From Ascaphus truei (Eukaryota > Chordata > Amphibia > Anura > Ascaphidae): a DNA stretch of 64,000 nt. Positions 21,957 to 33,944 of the stretch are shown piece after piece (positions within the stretch are counted from its first letter, which is position 1; each line of letters opens with the position of its first letter). The stretch covers positions 15,934,136 to 15,998,135 of the forward strand of contig CM071579.1 in the NCBI GenBank assembly GCA_036426205.1, read 5' to 3'. The position numbers and the translations under genes were made by a program. Under the pieces are notes generated by a model that made no database searches, was not told the origin of the DNA, and was given only the letters and a program-made list of their open reading frames with translations.

Positions 21957-23721
21957 TGTACCTTTTGTGAACCGGCAGCACCCATCACACTCCTCCATTG
22001 CACTCACATACTGGCCTCTGGCTGTTTCTAACGGTCCCTTTCACTGCAAAACACATGCTCCTAAAGGGTTAACTGGTACTGAAAACACCTGCGGCTCCAG
22101 GAGATCTGAGCCTTCCGCTAGAGGGAGCCTGGGGAAACCTTACCATACCTGGTTGCAGGCCTCCACTTACCCAGGATCCCCCGTTAGGAAAGATAGCCCT
22201 GAATAGACATACCATAACACACGTAGATATTAAAAACATAGCTAACACTTATATTATAACACATAACACAGTACATAAATCATAACATAAACCGGATGCT
22301 CATCCGCATCACCTTCAGCCCATGTCGGTATTTCCCACCCAGTGTCCTGTGATACCCACACACCAATGTCCCGCAATCCTGCAAGGTCGTGGGTGACTGC
22401 GAGTCCACTATGTTAAGCTAGGGCCCAGTGGTGCACTATAATATTGACAGATACCTTCCGAGCATCCGATGCTCGGGGGACCGCAACTTCTTCTAAAAGG
22501 GTCAGACGTCCGTCTGTCCTTTCAGGTACTCTGACTGTGGACCCCAACGAGGGGGTCCCCCCGCTCCACGGGAACTGCAACCGATCACGGCAACACCAAC
22601 CGCATGGGGACAGCAACCGCGCTATCAGCTTCTGCTTAACTACTCTCTAGAGTGACAGCAACCTAACCTAGGGCCTGTCTCATGAGGAACCGCAACCTGG
22701 ATGGCTTGGGGGAAAACTCCTGGGGCTGTGGACCATAACCTGGCCCCTTCCCCAGCTACCCAGTCCTAACTGTAACTGCTACTAGCTATTAACTACGCTA
22801 CTACCCCAAGAACGCACTGACACACCGACTCACATGTCAGACTGCAGGTGAGTCCACACTTCACACCACACTGCACGAATGCGCCCCCAGCACATACAGC
22901 ACTACTCAGCCCCGACTATTGCACAATCACACACAGCCCCTGGATCCCGCACGCAAACACACTGCTAGCACCGTGCCTCTTGACAGTGGCACACAGCTCT
23001 TCCGCTGCTTGGCCCTGCCAAACCAGCAACTTCCACACTCAAGTCACCTCCCAGTATTAAGGCGCCCTCTTCAGTTACCCCCCTGCCCTTTACACCGGGA
23101 ATGTGGCCCCTGGGAATCTAGGGGAGACCCTTACTGATGACAGGAGCCACGAGCTCCGCCACCTTCCTACTCATTTCCTACTCCTCTGCCTGAAGAATGT
23201 TGCAAAGCGCCCGGGAAAATGTATCTATATTCCCGGGCTGGATTCCTCAGCCTATTGGCCACACTCAGGCACCTGATGCGGCTTCCTAGCCTCCTGGGAG
23301 TTGTGTTCCCAGGGGCTTGCCTAAAGCATTTGGGGCCGGTGAGCGCTTCCATTGCGCTGCGGCGAACCCCTATGGCCGCCTCAACTTCTCTACTACCTTC
23401 TACTCTGCTTGCGACCTTCCCTAGCCCTGGAGTCCTATTCGCGCGTGGCCCCCCTGCGCATGCGCGACGAAAATCCTACGCGCAATGGCGGCGCGCACTA
23501 TCCTAAGCAGCGCAGACGTGGCAAGGATGCATTGGAGCTAGGAAGGCCAGATCCGCAGGACGTCTGAAACGGCTAGTATATGCATCACTGCTTGGAAACA
23601 CCCATGCAGATAGTGACGGGGGTCCGTCAAAGGCTCCCGGCGGAACCCGCTTACCTCACGGGAATCGCGGAGGGGGGCACAGGAAAACAGAAAGAGCGAA
23701 AATTTTTACTCGGGCTATACA
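21957..23721 (-). mobile_element. Solo LTR of the chromovirus family, antisense, inserted in the G-rich array
   Basis: Starts TGTACC at 21957 and ends GCTATACA at 23721. It is flanked by CGTA at 21953-21956 and 23722-23725, a 4-bp target duplication. Shared text with the copy at 47078 includes ATCCCCACCCAGTGTCC-like and GCAACTTCTTCTAAAAGG words, and a CpG-rich GCGCATGCGCGA stretch near the transcription-upstream end. Confidence 0.7.
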
Positions 23722-23725
23722 CGTA

Positions 23726-24960
23726 AATGTAGGATGGGTGTTATTTGGGGTGGGGCGGTGGTGTTGTATTTGGCGGTGTGGGGGGATGGGATCTGCTGGG
23801 GGAGAAGAGACTGTGTATTTTAGGCGTAGGGGGGTTGTGATTGGTTTGGTAGGGGGAGGGGAGATGTGTATGTGGAGGGGGGAGGGGTAGAAGTGAGTGG
23901 GTGCGGATGGAACGGGGGGCGCAGGTGGTAGGGGGTGGGGAAGGGGGAGGCGGTGGGAATGGACGAAGAAATGGCTGATATTGTATGGGCGGAGCTATGG
24001 TATCGTTCCATCGCTTCGCCTTGAGGTATGTGCATGGGTGGGAGTGGCCGGTTGGTAAGGGGTAGGGGTGGCTAAGTGGAATGTATTGGTGGGGGTGTTG
24101 CCGTGGGTAGCGTCCATTTTGATCGCGGGGTTTATGGTGGTGTCGACGGTGTGGTAAGATTGGTGGGTAAGGTATTGAGGGGTGGAAGGGAGTTGTGGGA
24201 TGGAGGGGTGGTAAAATGCAACTTATGGGGAGGTGGTGGAAGGTGTATAAGTTTTGTGGGGTGGAGGGGTGATGTGAACGTATTTGTGGGGGGGGTTTAG
24301 TTTGTAGGGATGGAGGGGGGGGTGTGGTGGATGTGTATTTTAGGGGCAGGGGTGATGTGTATTTGTGAGGGGGAGGGGAGAAATGAAGGAGAAAGCGATT
24401 TGTGTGGGGGAGGTGTGGGGATGTGTGTATTTGTGAGGGGAGGGGGAGAAATGTGATTTTGAGGGGGAAGGGAAAAGTGTATGTTGGGGGTGGGGAGGTG
24501 ATGTTGATTTGTGGGGATGGTATGTGCATTTGCTGGTTAGAGGTGGGTGGGTGGTAAGTGTTTAAATTTGTGGGGAGTGGTGGTGGGAGTGTATTTGTGG
24601 GAGTGGTAAGTGTATTGTGGGGTGGTAAGTGGTATTTGGGGTGGATAAGTGATGGGGGAAGAGTGGGGGGGTTGGAATTGTTTTGTGAGGGGGTGGGGTG
24701 GGGTTGGTGTTTAGGATAAACGGGGGGGGTGGTTTGTTAGTGGTGCCTGTTTTTGGGGATGGGGGGGGTAATTTTGTATTGGGAGGGGGTATTGGGGGGG
24801 GAATTGTGTGTGTGGCCAGGGGAGGTGGGGGAAAGGGGGGTGAGTGATGAGTGAGGGTGGTAATTGAATTAGCGGATAGCGGAGAGAGGGGGTGGTTATA
24901 AGAGATGGAGGGGAGAGGTGAAAAGGAAGGGGGGGTAGGGAGAGATATGAATGAAAGGGG
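23726..24960. repeat. G-rich degenerate array, right part (about 1.2 kb)
   Basis: The + strand is dominated by runs of 3-8 G separated by T and A (GTGTATTTGTGGGG, GGGGTGGTAAGTG). The C-rich complement gives long proline/threonine open frames (for example 23741-24529 minus) with no domain. Treat as a tandem array, not genes. Confidence 0.85.
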
Positions 24961-24974
24961 ATGGATGCAAAGGA

Positions 24975-25196
24975 CACAGAAACGGGAGGAGGGGAGGGAG
25001 GGGCCGCCGGCACAGGGGAGGAGGGAGGGGCCGCCGACACAGAGGAGGAGGGAGGGGCCGACGACACAGAGGAGGAGGAGGGAGGGGCCGCCGACACAGA
25101 GGAGGAGGGAGGGGCCGCCGGCACAGGGGAGGAGGGAGGGGCCGCCGACACGGGAGGAGGGAGGGGCCGCCGGCACAGGGGAGGAGGGAGGGGCCA
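24975..25196. repeat. 27-bp GC-rich minisatellite, about 8 copies
   Basis: The unit GGAGGAGGGAGGGGCCGCCG plus ACACAGA (27 bp) repeats with GGCACAGGG variants. Because 27 is divisible by three and the unit has no stop in several frames, open frames arise on both strands (such as 24562-25176 minus). They have no start context, domain or codon signature. Confidence 0.92.
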
Positions 25197-25329
25197 GGTC
25201 GGAGCTCTAGTACTGGGCCCCAGGAAATCTGTCTGTGGTTCTGCACGTGATGACAGAGTTTCAAAGCTCCCTCGGGCCAATAGGAAGCCACAACGTCTTC
25301 AGGTTCAGCTTCCCATTGGCCGCGTGACG

Positions 25330-25450
25330 TGGGAGCTTTAAACGAGATACCAGCACCCCCTTTAGAGGCAAGTATCTCGGGAAGCAGGGGGTCACCGGAG
25401 CTGAAATGAATGGGGTTACGCCCTGGCGACTCCCTACTTCAAACCTCTTT
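25330..25450. repeat. Copy of the CGGGAAGCAGGGGGTC module
   Basis: Contains TATCTCGGGAAGCAGGGGGT then CCGGAGCTGAAATGAATG. The same module recurs at 44190-44260, 44740-44800, 57340-57560 and 57690-57890. Confidence 0.6.
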
Positions 25451-25948
25451 TTAAAAAAATATTATTAAAAAAAACCACAGGAATTGTTCCTTTAAGAAAC
25501 ACATATTAATATTGTTGACTGATTGATAAAAGTGTTTTTTTAATTCCACAATGCCCGTGTCTGACCCTATTATTCTCTGCAGCAGGAATAGGATGGAACA
25601 AATATGAAGAATCCATGGTTTTGTTTTCTTCTTATATAACAGTGCAGAAATATCACCTTCATGTTTAGTTTTAGGCTCACAAGCAGATCATTATCGAGCA
25701 GTTTCAGTTTAGAAAAAACGGATTAGTGAGACTGTTGACAGATGGTCAAAATGTGAGTCTGAAACTGCAATTATGGGTATCAATAGGAATCAGTGCTTCT
25801 GTCAGTGCCGGGCTCGGACCGAATTCCCAACGCAACAAATGTAACCGAGACTGTGTGATTGTAATATGAACATAAATATACTCTGTTGCTGTGTCCAAAT
25901 GTTAGGGTAAAATCCAAACAAAAGACTTTCCAGAACTTGGACAAAGTA

Positions 25949-26280
25949 CAGGCATACCCCGCTTTAAGGACACTCACTTTAAGTACACTCACGAGTAAGG
26001 ACATATCGCCCAATAGGAAAACAGCAGCTCGCGCATGCGCCTGTCAGCACGTCCTGAACAGCAATACCAGCTCCCTACCTGTACTGAAGCTGTGCGCAAG
26101 TGGGGAGACTATAAAGCCTGATAGAAATGCGTTATTTACATCAGTTATGCACATATATGATGATTGCAGTGCAGTACATGCATCAATAAGTGGGGAAAAG
26201 GTAGTGCTTCACTTTAAGTACATTTTCGCTTTACATACATGCTCCGGTCCCATTGCATACGTTAATGCGGGGTATACCTG
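25949..26280. mobile_element. Tigger/pogo-type MITE, 332 bp
   Basis: Starts CAGGCATACCCCGC and ends GCGGGGTATACCTG, flanked by TA (25947-25948 and 26281-26282), the Tc1/mariner target duplication. The terminal sequence resembles that of Tigger elements. No transposase. A full-length relative of exactly the same length lies at 62194-62525. Confidence 0.9.
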
Positions 26281-26317
26281 TAGTAACCTCTTTATTTAAA
26301 TGTGCAGGCTCAGACCA

Positions 26318-26378
26318 TGTCTCCCCACTCCAAGACGAAGCGCTGTTCTACAGCGTGAAACGCGTTGTGGGGGAGATC
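26318..26378 (+). ncRNA. Hammerhead-ribozyme-like motif with long helix I
   Basis: TCTCCCCAC (26320-26328), CAAGACGA, A, a GCGCTG/CAGCGT stem, GAAACGCGTT, then GTGGGGGAGA. The first and last segments are complementary and would form helix I. ACGCGT after GA is self-complementary, suiting a short or dimeric helix III. Box one is altered (CAAGACGA rather than CUGANGA). Confidence 0.4.
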
Positions 26379-26779
26379 GTGGTGTAGCCTTGTGTGCGTC
26401 AATGTGCTAATAAAGTTTTTTTTCAACTTACCCGGAAGTGGCCTGGATGCTTGTCACTAGCAGTGGCGCCGGATCTTCTTTCTTCCCATTCTAATCTTCA
26501 GAAGGCTGCACGCGGGGCAGAGGAGAGCAGGACCCAGATCGGAGAGCTTCAATAGGTAAGAGGTTTCCCTCCCAGCTCGGATCTATCCAAAGGTCCCCTG
26601 CTGCTCCCTCCTTTTCCATCCCACAGTGACTGCACTGACACCTACGGGTGCGGATACCTTACCGGAGCGCAGGACAGTTTCTTTCTTCCTGGGCATAAAT
26701 ATACTCTGATGCTGTGCCCAAATGTTAGGGTAAAAGCCAAACAAAAGACTTTCCAGAACTTGGACAAAGTAGTAATCTC

Positions 26780-27610
26780 TTTATTGCCACAGTGCTTCTG
26801 ACGCCGTGGTTTCTTATCTTTTTATTCTGAGATCAGAAAAAAGGAGATTAGGGAGTGATCAACTAAGCCAAACTAATTGTGATAAATCAACGAATCCAGT
26901 CAGTAATTATAAAATGGGTGCAAACTGTGAACTGAAAAGTGAATCAGTGAAATGAAGGGAAATACAAAGTGATTGTACCCCCAAAGAAAATTCACTTAAC
27001 TGCACACCATTAATTAAGATATGACTTTTACATATTTAATTAAATCATATATCATCCCTGTTCCCCCCCCCCCCCCCCCCTTTTTTTCCCCCTCACTTTA
27101 TCTCCTTCTATTGAAAAAGGAAAACTGTTATTGGTCCCTCTCGGAACGCACGAGTTGAAATGTCGTGGGCCCACGACATTAATGTATGTACATATATATT
27201 TGACTGTGACCAATAAAAAAATTGTTATAAAAAAAACCATATATTACTGGATGTGTATGTAACCGTGTTAAGAGGAAATTAAATAAATAACAAATGCACC
27301 AGAGTCACCTCACGTATATCAATACTCCTACACAATAGTAATAATGGAGTAATGGGGGACTGAATGGTGCAAACAGCCAGGGTGGAATAAACCACCAGAT
27401 CTGTGAATAGCCCTGATGGTATAAACAGTGAGAGTGGGATAGCTAGTGAACGTACAAGTATCCCATTGAGTTAATCATTGCTGCCCGCGTGATACCATCA
27501 TAAATAGTGAATTGATATGGATATATTAATGCTGCAGCAAGTAACTCTTGAGTGCACAAAGAATGAAAGAGTTTTAGTTCCCCTTACATAGTACAGATAC
27601 ACTTATAAGT
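26780..27610. other. No gene recognised; C/T homopolymer run
   Basis: A C run then T run at 27062-27090. The rest is AT-rich sequence with no recognised family. Confidence 0.3.
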
Positions 27611-27616
27611 TGTATT

Positions 27617-27790
27617 CTGAGATCAGATGCACTGGTAGGAACTCCAACCCTTTCTAATAGCGCGTCTGAGATCAGATGCATTGTAAGGAACCCCAACCCT
27701 CTCTAATAGCGCGTCTGAGATCAGATTGCCACATTGTAAGGAACCCCAACCCTCTCTAATAGCGCGTCTGAGATCAGATGCATTGTAAAT
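27617..27790. repeat. Short tandem repeat, unit about 49-55 bp, a little over 3 copies
   Basis: Units begin TCTGAGATCAGAT and carry GGAACCCCAACCCTCTCTAA then TAGCGCG. The third unit has a few extra bases (TTGCCACA). Confidence 0.9.
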
Positions 27791-27799
27791 TCTTCTGTA

Positions 27800-29840
27800 G
27801 TTGGAACAATTGACCTAACAAATGTAGGAAGCCGTAGGACACAATAGTACAGAAACTCCTTATTAAAGTCAATGGGCGTTTACACGCGACAATGCCTTCA
27901 TCTGCACTATTGCAGATTAATTAATAACCCACATTCTTCTGCAGTATATACACAGAATATTTTTCGTCATCAATTTGTTTTTATATAAACCCAGAGATGG
28001 AACTAGAATGATTTTGAATAGCGGTAATCATTTATTTAAAGGTTGTAAAAGTAGCAATCTGCTTGGCTTTACTTTGGATCTACGCGATTACATTATTTAA
28101 AATGGGTTGTCTTCTACACCAGGACTTGGTCTTATTCTGGGGGCCCTCTCCCCACCCCTTGATGTGGGAGCTCATATTACAAAAATGGTGTCCTTCCTAA
28201 ATATGACCAGTGATTGGGAGCCGACAGAGCCAACCAGCACTAAGCAAATACTGTTGGGATGGAGATGGTTGGCCTATTATTACACCAACAATATACTTGC
28301 AGGTGTGCTCTTTCTTTATTTAGGTCAACTTTATTCTGTCAGGCTCATCCATACGAATAATCCCAGGATACAGTGTAACTTGAAATAATTATTTGGACAT
28401 GGAGGGATTAGGGACTAAAGGCTGCCAGATGCAAAATGGAAGAAGGTTAAAGAAAACCAGCGCCAAGAGACTGCAAAGTACAGTAGTATCCATTGATTTT
28501 TGTGGTATAACCTTGACTGAAGGATGCCGCTATTTTGGAACCTCTCCCCTCTGCCCAACCCAACAATAAACACACACAACAACGTGCTGGAGGCAACATA
28601 ATGTTGAATTTCCAACCAAACCATAACATTGACCCCCTCGCCAGACTGGTCGTATTTTGTGTCGAGAGCCTGCGGAAACCGCGACTTGTGACCCCGTTTC
28701 TGACTGGATGACCGGAGAACAAATAACTTCTTTCCCTTGTGACCCCATTAGGTCCACATCCCCAAAAGAGAAGGGTAGTTTGTGAGAAACAAACAAAACA
28801 GCGCATCCAAAAATTCTTCTTATTGGTGTGTCTTTAGAAGAAACAATCAATGTTTCAACGAAAACCTTGATGTGTGGCACATAGGTGAGGCAGAGTGTAA
28901 ATCCCAGCTGGTCCCGTATAATGAAATAAAGTCTCACAACTGTTCATATGTCAGTGTTCCCATGTTGCATGTATATGCTAAGGGTTTAGAGACTTGATCC
29001 ACATATCCATGTCAGTATACCAATAAGTGAAGGGAGTACTCACGGGATCTCCTTCCTAATGTGCCACGATTGCAGTGCTCCTGCCGGTATCCGGTACAAG
29101 GTATGGAGAGGAGCCCTGGCAGTGCACGGTCAGAGAATTACACCGGGGCTAGTAGGTAAAGCTTAGACAACATTTATTAGGCACATGAATGTAGGATAAA
29201 AAAAACACTCTTGCGTGTTTATCAAAGATAAGCCGAAAGGCTGTTTGCCCCCCTCAGGACCCCCTTCTTAAGCCCTCGCAGTAAGCCCCACTCCCTTCCC
29301 CCCCGCACCTGAAACTTAACCCCCCGATGCCCCACGGTCATGTTCCTCCACCACTGAAGGCTCCGGGTCTCACTTTCTGCTAAACCTGCCGCTGTTTATT
29401 CCTCGTGTTTTGCCCAATTTTTTCAGCCTGGATACTCTCATATATAGACCACAAATGATTTAACTCTTTCATTGTCAGAGGGGTCTAAAAGCATCAGGAT
29501 TCTTGGTATTATGCGCCCTTCAGTGGAAATGTTTCTTTATATCTGTACTGTATATACAGTTCATAAATCATACAGTGGACCTAAACCTTGTAATAAGTTA
29601 AAGATTCCTCATATCACAGAAGACATATTATGATGATGTCCAAATTTTAAGACCTTGACATGATTGTGACAGTAGGGGTAGATTTGGCTGCTTTTAAATA
29701 AAGGTTAAGCCCGCCATTACCCCTTCTTGTCAATGATATAGTTATTTATGTATGTACAGTTTATTGTAGCAGTCCTATATATTAAGTTCCTCTTAAAGGA
29801 TGTAAAACAGTAATATATAGTTCAGTTCAAGAATGGGGAC
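27800..29840. other. No gene recognised
   Basis: Two kilobases without a confident feature. The text near 28100-28400 and 29050-29260 is repeat-like but I cannot name a family or find a second copy in the window. Confidence 0.3.
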
Positions 29841-29841
29841 C

Positions 29842-30633
29842 TGTAGGGGTTAACTCTCTCTTGCAAACTGAGCTGTAATCACATCAGTTTGGTATTGTAG
29901 GCCTGGACACTGTGATGGGATGAGGCCCATTGTTGAGGAACCAGGGAGAGGATGACCACCTGCTGAGTGGACTAGTTCTGCAAGGAAGCTGTAAGCCCTG
30001 GGGCTGTATCTGTATGGTTTGTGTGTGGAAGGGGATTGTATCAGCATTGTCCTGGCCCACCTTGAACCCCAATAATCTCATCAACTGGGTCTAGGGCCGT
30101 GTGCAGAGACCAGGAATATTGTTCCTGCCCAGACAAGTCGGCATCTCCCTGATTGGGACAGGGGTATAAATTATCCTTCTCTCCAGCCTCAAGAGTGTAA
30201 TTCTGGACTGGATATTTGTGGTAAAGGCTATGTGCTGACGGGACTGACAGAGCCCGTGTAAAGGGGAGCTGAGGAGACCCAGTTCAGGGATCTGGAGCAT
30301 TCGGTGCAGCTGGGTCTGTGAGTGCAGCGTTGGCCGGAGCTGTTTGGAGTGAAGCAACGGTGGGGAATTTAAAACTGCTAGCTAGCGGAGAGCAAAGCAG
30401 TGCTGCCCATACTACAGAGGACAGCGACTCAAGTTGGGAATGTGTATCGGGGTAAGCTTCCAGACGGAGGTCCCCACACCTTGGACTTTAGGTTGTTACC
30501 CTAGTTGGGTGAGTTTGTGGGTGTTTTATTTACTGGAAGTTTGTGGAAACTTTTTCCAATAAATTCACTTTGTTCAACTCTGCAGTTCTTGTGTACTGAT
30601 CCCTGGTGTAAATTGTCCTAGTTTCCCGTGACA
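29842..30633 (+). mobile_element. Probable solo LTR (about 0.8 kb)
   Basis: Begins TGTAGGGGTTAAC and ends CGTGACA. A TATAAA at 30175-30180 and AATAAA at 30558-30563 are spaced as in an LTR, and the sequence between resembles an R/U5 region. No clear target duplication, so boundaries are tentative. Confidence 0.4.
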
Positions 30634-30639
30634 CTGACA

Positions 30640-32500
30640 GCCACTATTTCCAGAATACCAAACACACTGGGGTCTCTGTATCAGGGGCAAAAAATAAAAT
30701 ACAAATTGGAAACATACAAGGCAGACTGTGGTATTTTTCTGTGTTATGTTCTGCACAACTGTGGACCTTTTGATAGAGATTCTTAAGCAATTAAGAAATA
30801 TTTGACATACTTGGTGGTTTAGGGTGTCGGATTTATACACCATTTGCTAAAAAGGATGCAGGTGCTGTGGTTAATATCCACAGAAAAGAGAAAAACATAT
30901 TCCCGGGAGAGCAACCGGAGTCCATATTATACATGTGCATTTACTGTATCAGCAGCGGAGGTCACTTTTCTACATACACGTAATTAGAAGACATTGATTC
31001 CAAATCTCTACATTTAAAACTAATGAGAGGCCACAGAGGTGTGCAGGTGCGGACTGAATAGCAAAGTGACAACTGCTTTGTGGTTAGATATATGCTCAGG
31101 AAGGAAGGAATATGGGAAACGGTTATATTTCAGCAAACAGAATCTGTCCCAGTTTCCCTAAAGAGCCAGATCCGGCATTCAAGCAGGAAATAGCCACAGG
31201 AAAAAAAGCTGCAATCATTTTGTAGCCAGAACTTCATTTGTCAATGACTTTCCTGAGTCCATAACATACAAAGGAGTTAGTCATGCAGAAGTACAGCTAC
31301 ACGGCTGTTCGTTTGCCCCCATGTGTACTGAACCTGGGAAGATACAACATGACCATGTTAGCAAGCACTGCTAGAAGAGTGCTTTCCATCTGCAGGAAGT
31401 CAGGCCTGTCAACCAGATTCAAATATGCAGGATACTTTGGTGTAATGGTCTGATCATGATTTTTAACTCCTACCTCTGGGAATTAGGGATTTCTCAATCC
31501 GAGTGGCACAAAGACCCAAATTGTTGAGATGAAGTTAAAAAAAAAAAAAATGTCTAGACCCCCGAAAAGAGTATTTCAGGTATCTTCAGTTACACCATTT
31601 TTTTAAATTCCCTCTCCCCATCAGAGATCTCGAACTCCCAATACATATTTTGAGCATATCTTTCATTTCAGTATTTCATGAAAACAAAAGAGATTCCAAC
31701 GGGAAAGACGAAGAAAGACAAATGAAACAAGAGCAGGACGATGTAGGGGTTCGTTAGATCAGGGAGTCTGGGGAGAAATATGGGAAGCAGTGTCAACAAC
31801 CTCCGTCACCACTTTAATTAAAGAGAATGGATATAAAATGTTGCGCAGGTGGTACTTTACAAATAAACGATAATAATAATTATAATAGTAATACTTCGCT
31901 CCCAATCGTTTACACAACATGTAGCAAAACGTTTCCCCTAGTTGTTGCAGGGGTTGATGATGTCCATGTTACAAAGTTGTGTACTTTTTACTGTAACACA
32001 CAGTGTTGCTGTTTCCACTGGCAGCAAAGGGTTAATGCTGTCTTCTATAATCTGCATTTTCGGGTGGGTGGTCGCTGAACTCGACCCACTGCTTTGATAT
32101 GAAATATACACAACTTGAGTGAGGACAACGTGTTTAATGACAGCTGCAACTATTTGTAACTTGTGAGTTTTAAACAAAGAGGAGATTTGATATAGTCAAC
32201 AACATGGACGTGCATTACAATCCGCCGTGGGCGCCGCTTTCTCAAACCTATGTGTATTTTCTTATGCCAGAACAATACATTGCAGCCCCAGACTTCATCT
32301 ACACTGCTTCCTTCCATCGTAAACATGTGTCCGTCATCTTCAGTGCTTGAGTGGCGGGTTTGACCGTTGTGCTTGGAACGTGTGCCAAAGTTACGTCAGG
32401 CTCATGTAACGCACACAGCTCCTACTTCTGGGCCGAGGGATATGCCGTATGGAAGGGGCAGCTGTAACGGCACTCAATGCAAATCATGCTTGGCATATGT
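30640..32500. other. No gene recognised
   Basis: Mostly AT-moderate, non-repetitive-looking sequence. Short open frames have no recognisable domain. Confidence 0.3.
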
Positions 32501-32690
32501 AGTAATAATAATAATCATTATAGTAATAGCTTGTTCTTGTATAGCGCTGCTAGTTTTACATAGCGCTTTAAAGAGACATTTTGCAGGCGCAGGCCCCTGC
32601 CCTGTGGAGCTTACAATCTATGATTTTGGTGCCTGAGGCACAGGGAGATAAAGTGACTTGCCCTAGGTCACGAGGAGCCGACACCTGGAA
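32500..32690 (-). mobile_element. L2/MIR-like SINE fragment
   Basis: Contains TTGTATAGCGCTG with TAATAATAATAAT upstream, GCTTACAATCTA, then GAGGCACAGGGAGATAAAGT and GACTTGCCCTAGGTCAC. These are the classic words of L2 3' ends and MIR/CORE-type SINEs. Confidence 0.6.
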
Positions 32691-32716
32691 CTGAATATGT
32701 TGAGGTTGTCACATGC

Positions 32717-32914
32717 CAGAGGTGCCCAACTTCAGTCCTCAATGGCCACCAACAGGTCAGGTTTTCAGGATATCCCTGCTTAATCAGTCCCTGCTTGAGC
32801 ACAGGTGTCTCAATCAGAGGCTCAGTCTTTGGCTGAGCGTCTGAGCCACTTGTGCTGAAGCAGGGATATCCTGCAAACCTGACCTGTTGGTGGCCCTTGA
32901 GTTGTCCACCACTG
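32717..32914. mobile_element. Palindromic hAT-type MITE
   Basis: CAACAGGTCAGGTTTTCAGG and CAGCACAGGTG-type words are mirrored at the right by CTGAAGCAGGGATATCCTG and ACCTGTTGGTGGCCC. Ends CAGAGGTGCCCAAC and GTTGTCCACCACTG. The 8-bp duplication is not clean here. Confidence 0.75.
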
Positions 32915-33451
32915 TCATATAATGTTTGGTTTTTAGTACGTCGGAAACAAACATTCTTCATTTCTTTGGCTGCCTCACACTTGGGTTGCTAGTTACCTTC
33001 CTGTCCTAAGATAAGAGGACGATTTGCACAATTGTTTCTAGACATGATGATGGCATTGCAAAGCTGGGTCACTGTCTGACGTCTAATAATGCCACAAGTG
33101 AGACCCGTTATCATATAGTGGCGGATTTACGAAACTGCCGCCCTTAGGCACTTACCTGGTGCCACCCTCCTCCTTCTTCAGCGTCAAATGATGTTACGAT
33201 GTCACATATGGTATGGTGTGGTACCCTTTTCCCTGCAAGGGTAAAGGAGATTAGGAGAGACTCTTGGGGCCTCAAGCCCCTGGGGTCTGCTCCAGGGAAT
33301 GGAGATATGCCATGCTGTCTGCACAATAAACCTGCTGTTGAACCAACCATGCTGTGTAATTATTGGGAAGGAGAATTGCCTGTGGGGACAATCCTGCTTT
33401 CAGCCGGATCCTCGTGGGATGGAGACGCTGTACTACAAGAAGGAGAAACAA
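32915..33451. other. No gene; fragment of a CGTCAAATGATGT repeat
   Basis: The 33120-33200 part (ACGAAACTGCCGCCC, GCGTCAAATGATGTTACG) resembles the GC-rich repeat near 10930. The remainder is unassigned. Confidence 0.35.
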
Positions 33452-33942
33452 GAACACTGTAGAGGATTGGTTAGACACTCGAACAAGCCCCAAGCACTCA
33501 CAACTCACCGGGTAGGAACAAAAATAAAATAAATTTTATTAAACTACATAATAAAAGTGACAAACGGGATATACTGGGACAAAACAAACAAAACTCTCCT
33601 CCCACATGTTTCACGCTCTAACAGCGCTTTCTCAAGGAGTATTGATCAGAGGGTATATTGCCTAGTTATATAGCCCCTCTTGGCAAACACAATTGATTGT
33701 ACATTAATTACATATATAATGTATAACTAGGCAACATACCCTCTGATCAATACTCCTTGAGAAAGCACTGTTAGAGCGTGAAACATGTGGGAGGAGAGTT
33801 TTGTTTGTTTTGTCCCAGTATGTCCCCAGTTTGTCACTTTTATTATGTAGTTTAATAAAATGTATTTTATTTTTGTTCCTACCCGGTGAGTTGTGAGTGC
33901 TTGGGGCTTGTTCGAGTGTCTAACCAATCCTCTACAGTGTTC
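33452..33942. mobile_element. Foldback element, about 220-bp arms with hammerhead-like motifs
   Basis: Arms 33452-33670 and 33721-33942 are inverted copies around a 50-bp spacer. Shared words include GAACACTGTAGAGGATTGG, CAAGCCCCAAGCACTCACAA, and ACATAATAAAAGTGACAAAC. Each arm has a degenerate core: CTTGAGA, A, AGC-loop-GC, GTGAAACATGTGGGAGGAG (minus 33604-33640, plus 33755-33790). GGGAGGAG can pair with ACTCCTT before box one. Confidence 0.7.
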
Positions 33943-33944
33943 TT

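Larger units (their letters stand above)
25869..26770. repeat. Direct repeat of about 80-95 bp flanking hammerhead-bearing sequence
   Basis: ATAAATATACTCTG, CCAAATGTTAGGGTAAAA and CAAAAGACTTTCCAGAACTT occur at 25869-25948 and again at 26692-26770. The left copy continues past an inserted Tigger MITE (AGTAACCTCTTTATT at 26280-26296). The intervening 26300-26690 contains a hammerhead-like motif and AATAAAG. The pattern resembles a retroelement between direct terminal repeats or a tandem duplication. Confidence 0.6.

Noticed and set aside
23741..25291. Long proline/glycine-rich open frames (up to 262 residues)
   Set aside because: They come from the C-rich strand of the G-rich array and from the 27-bp minisatellite. 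Low complexity explains the absence of stops.
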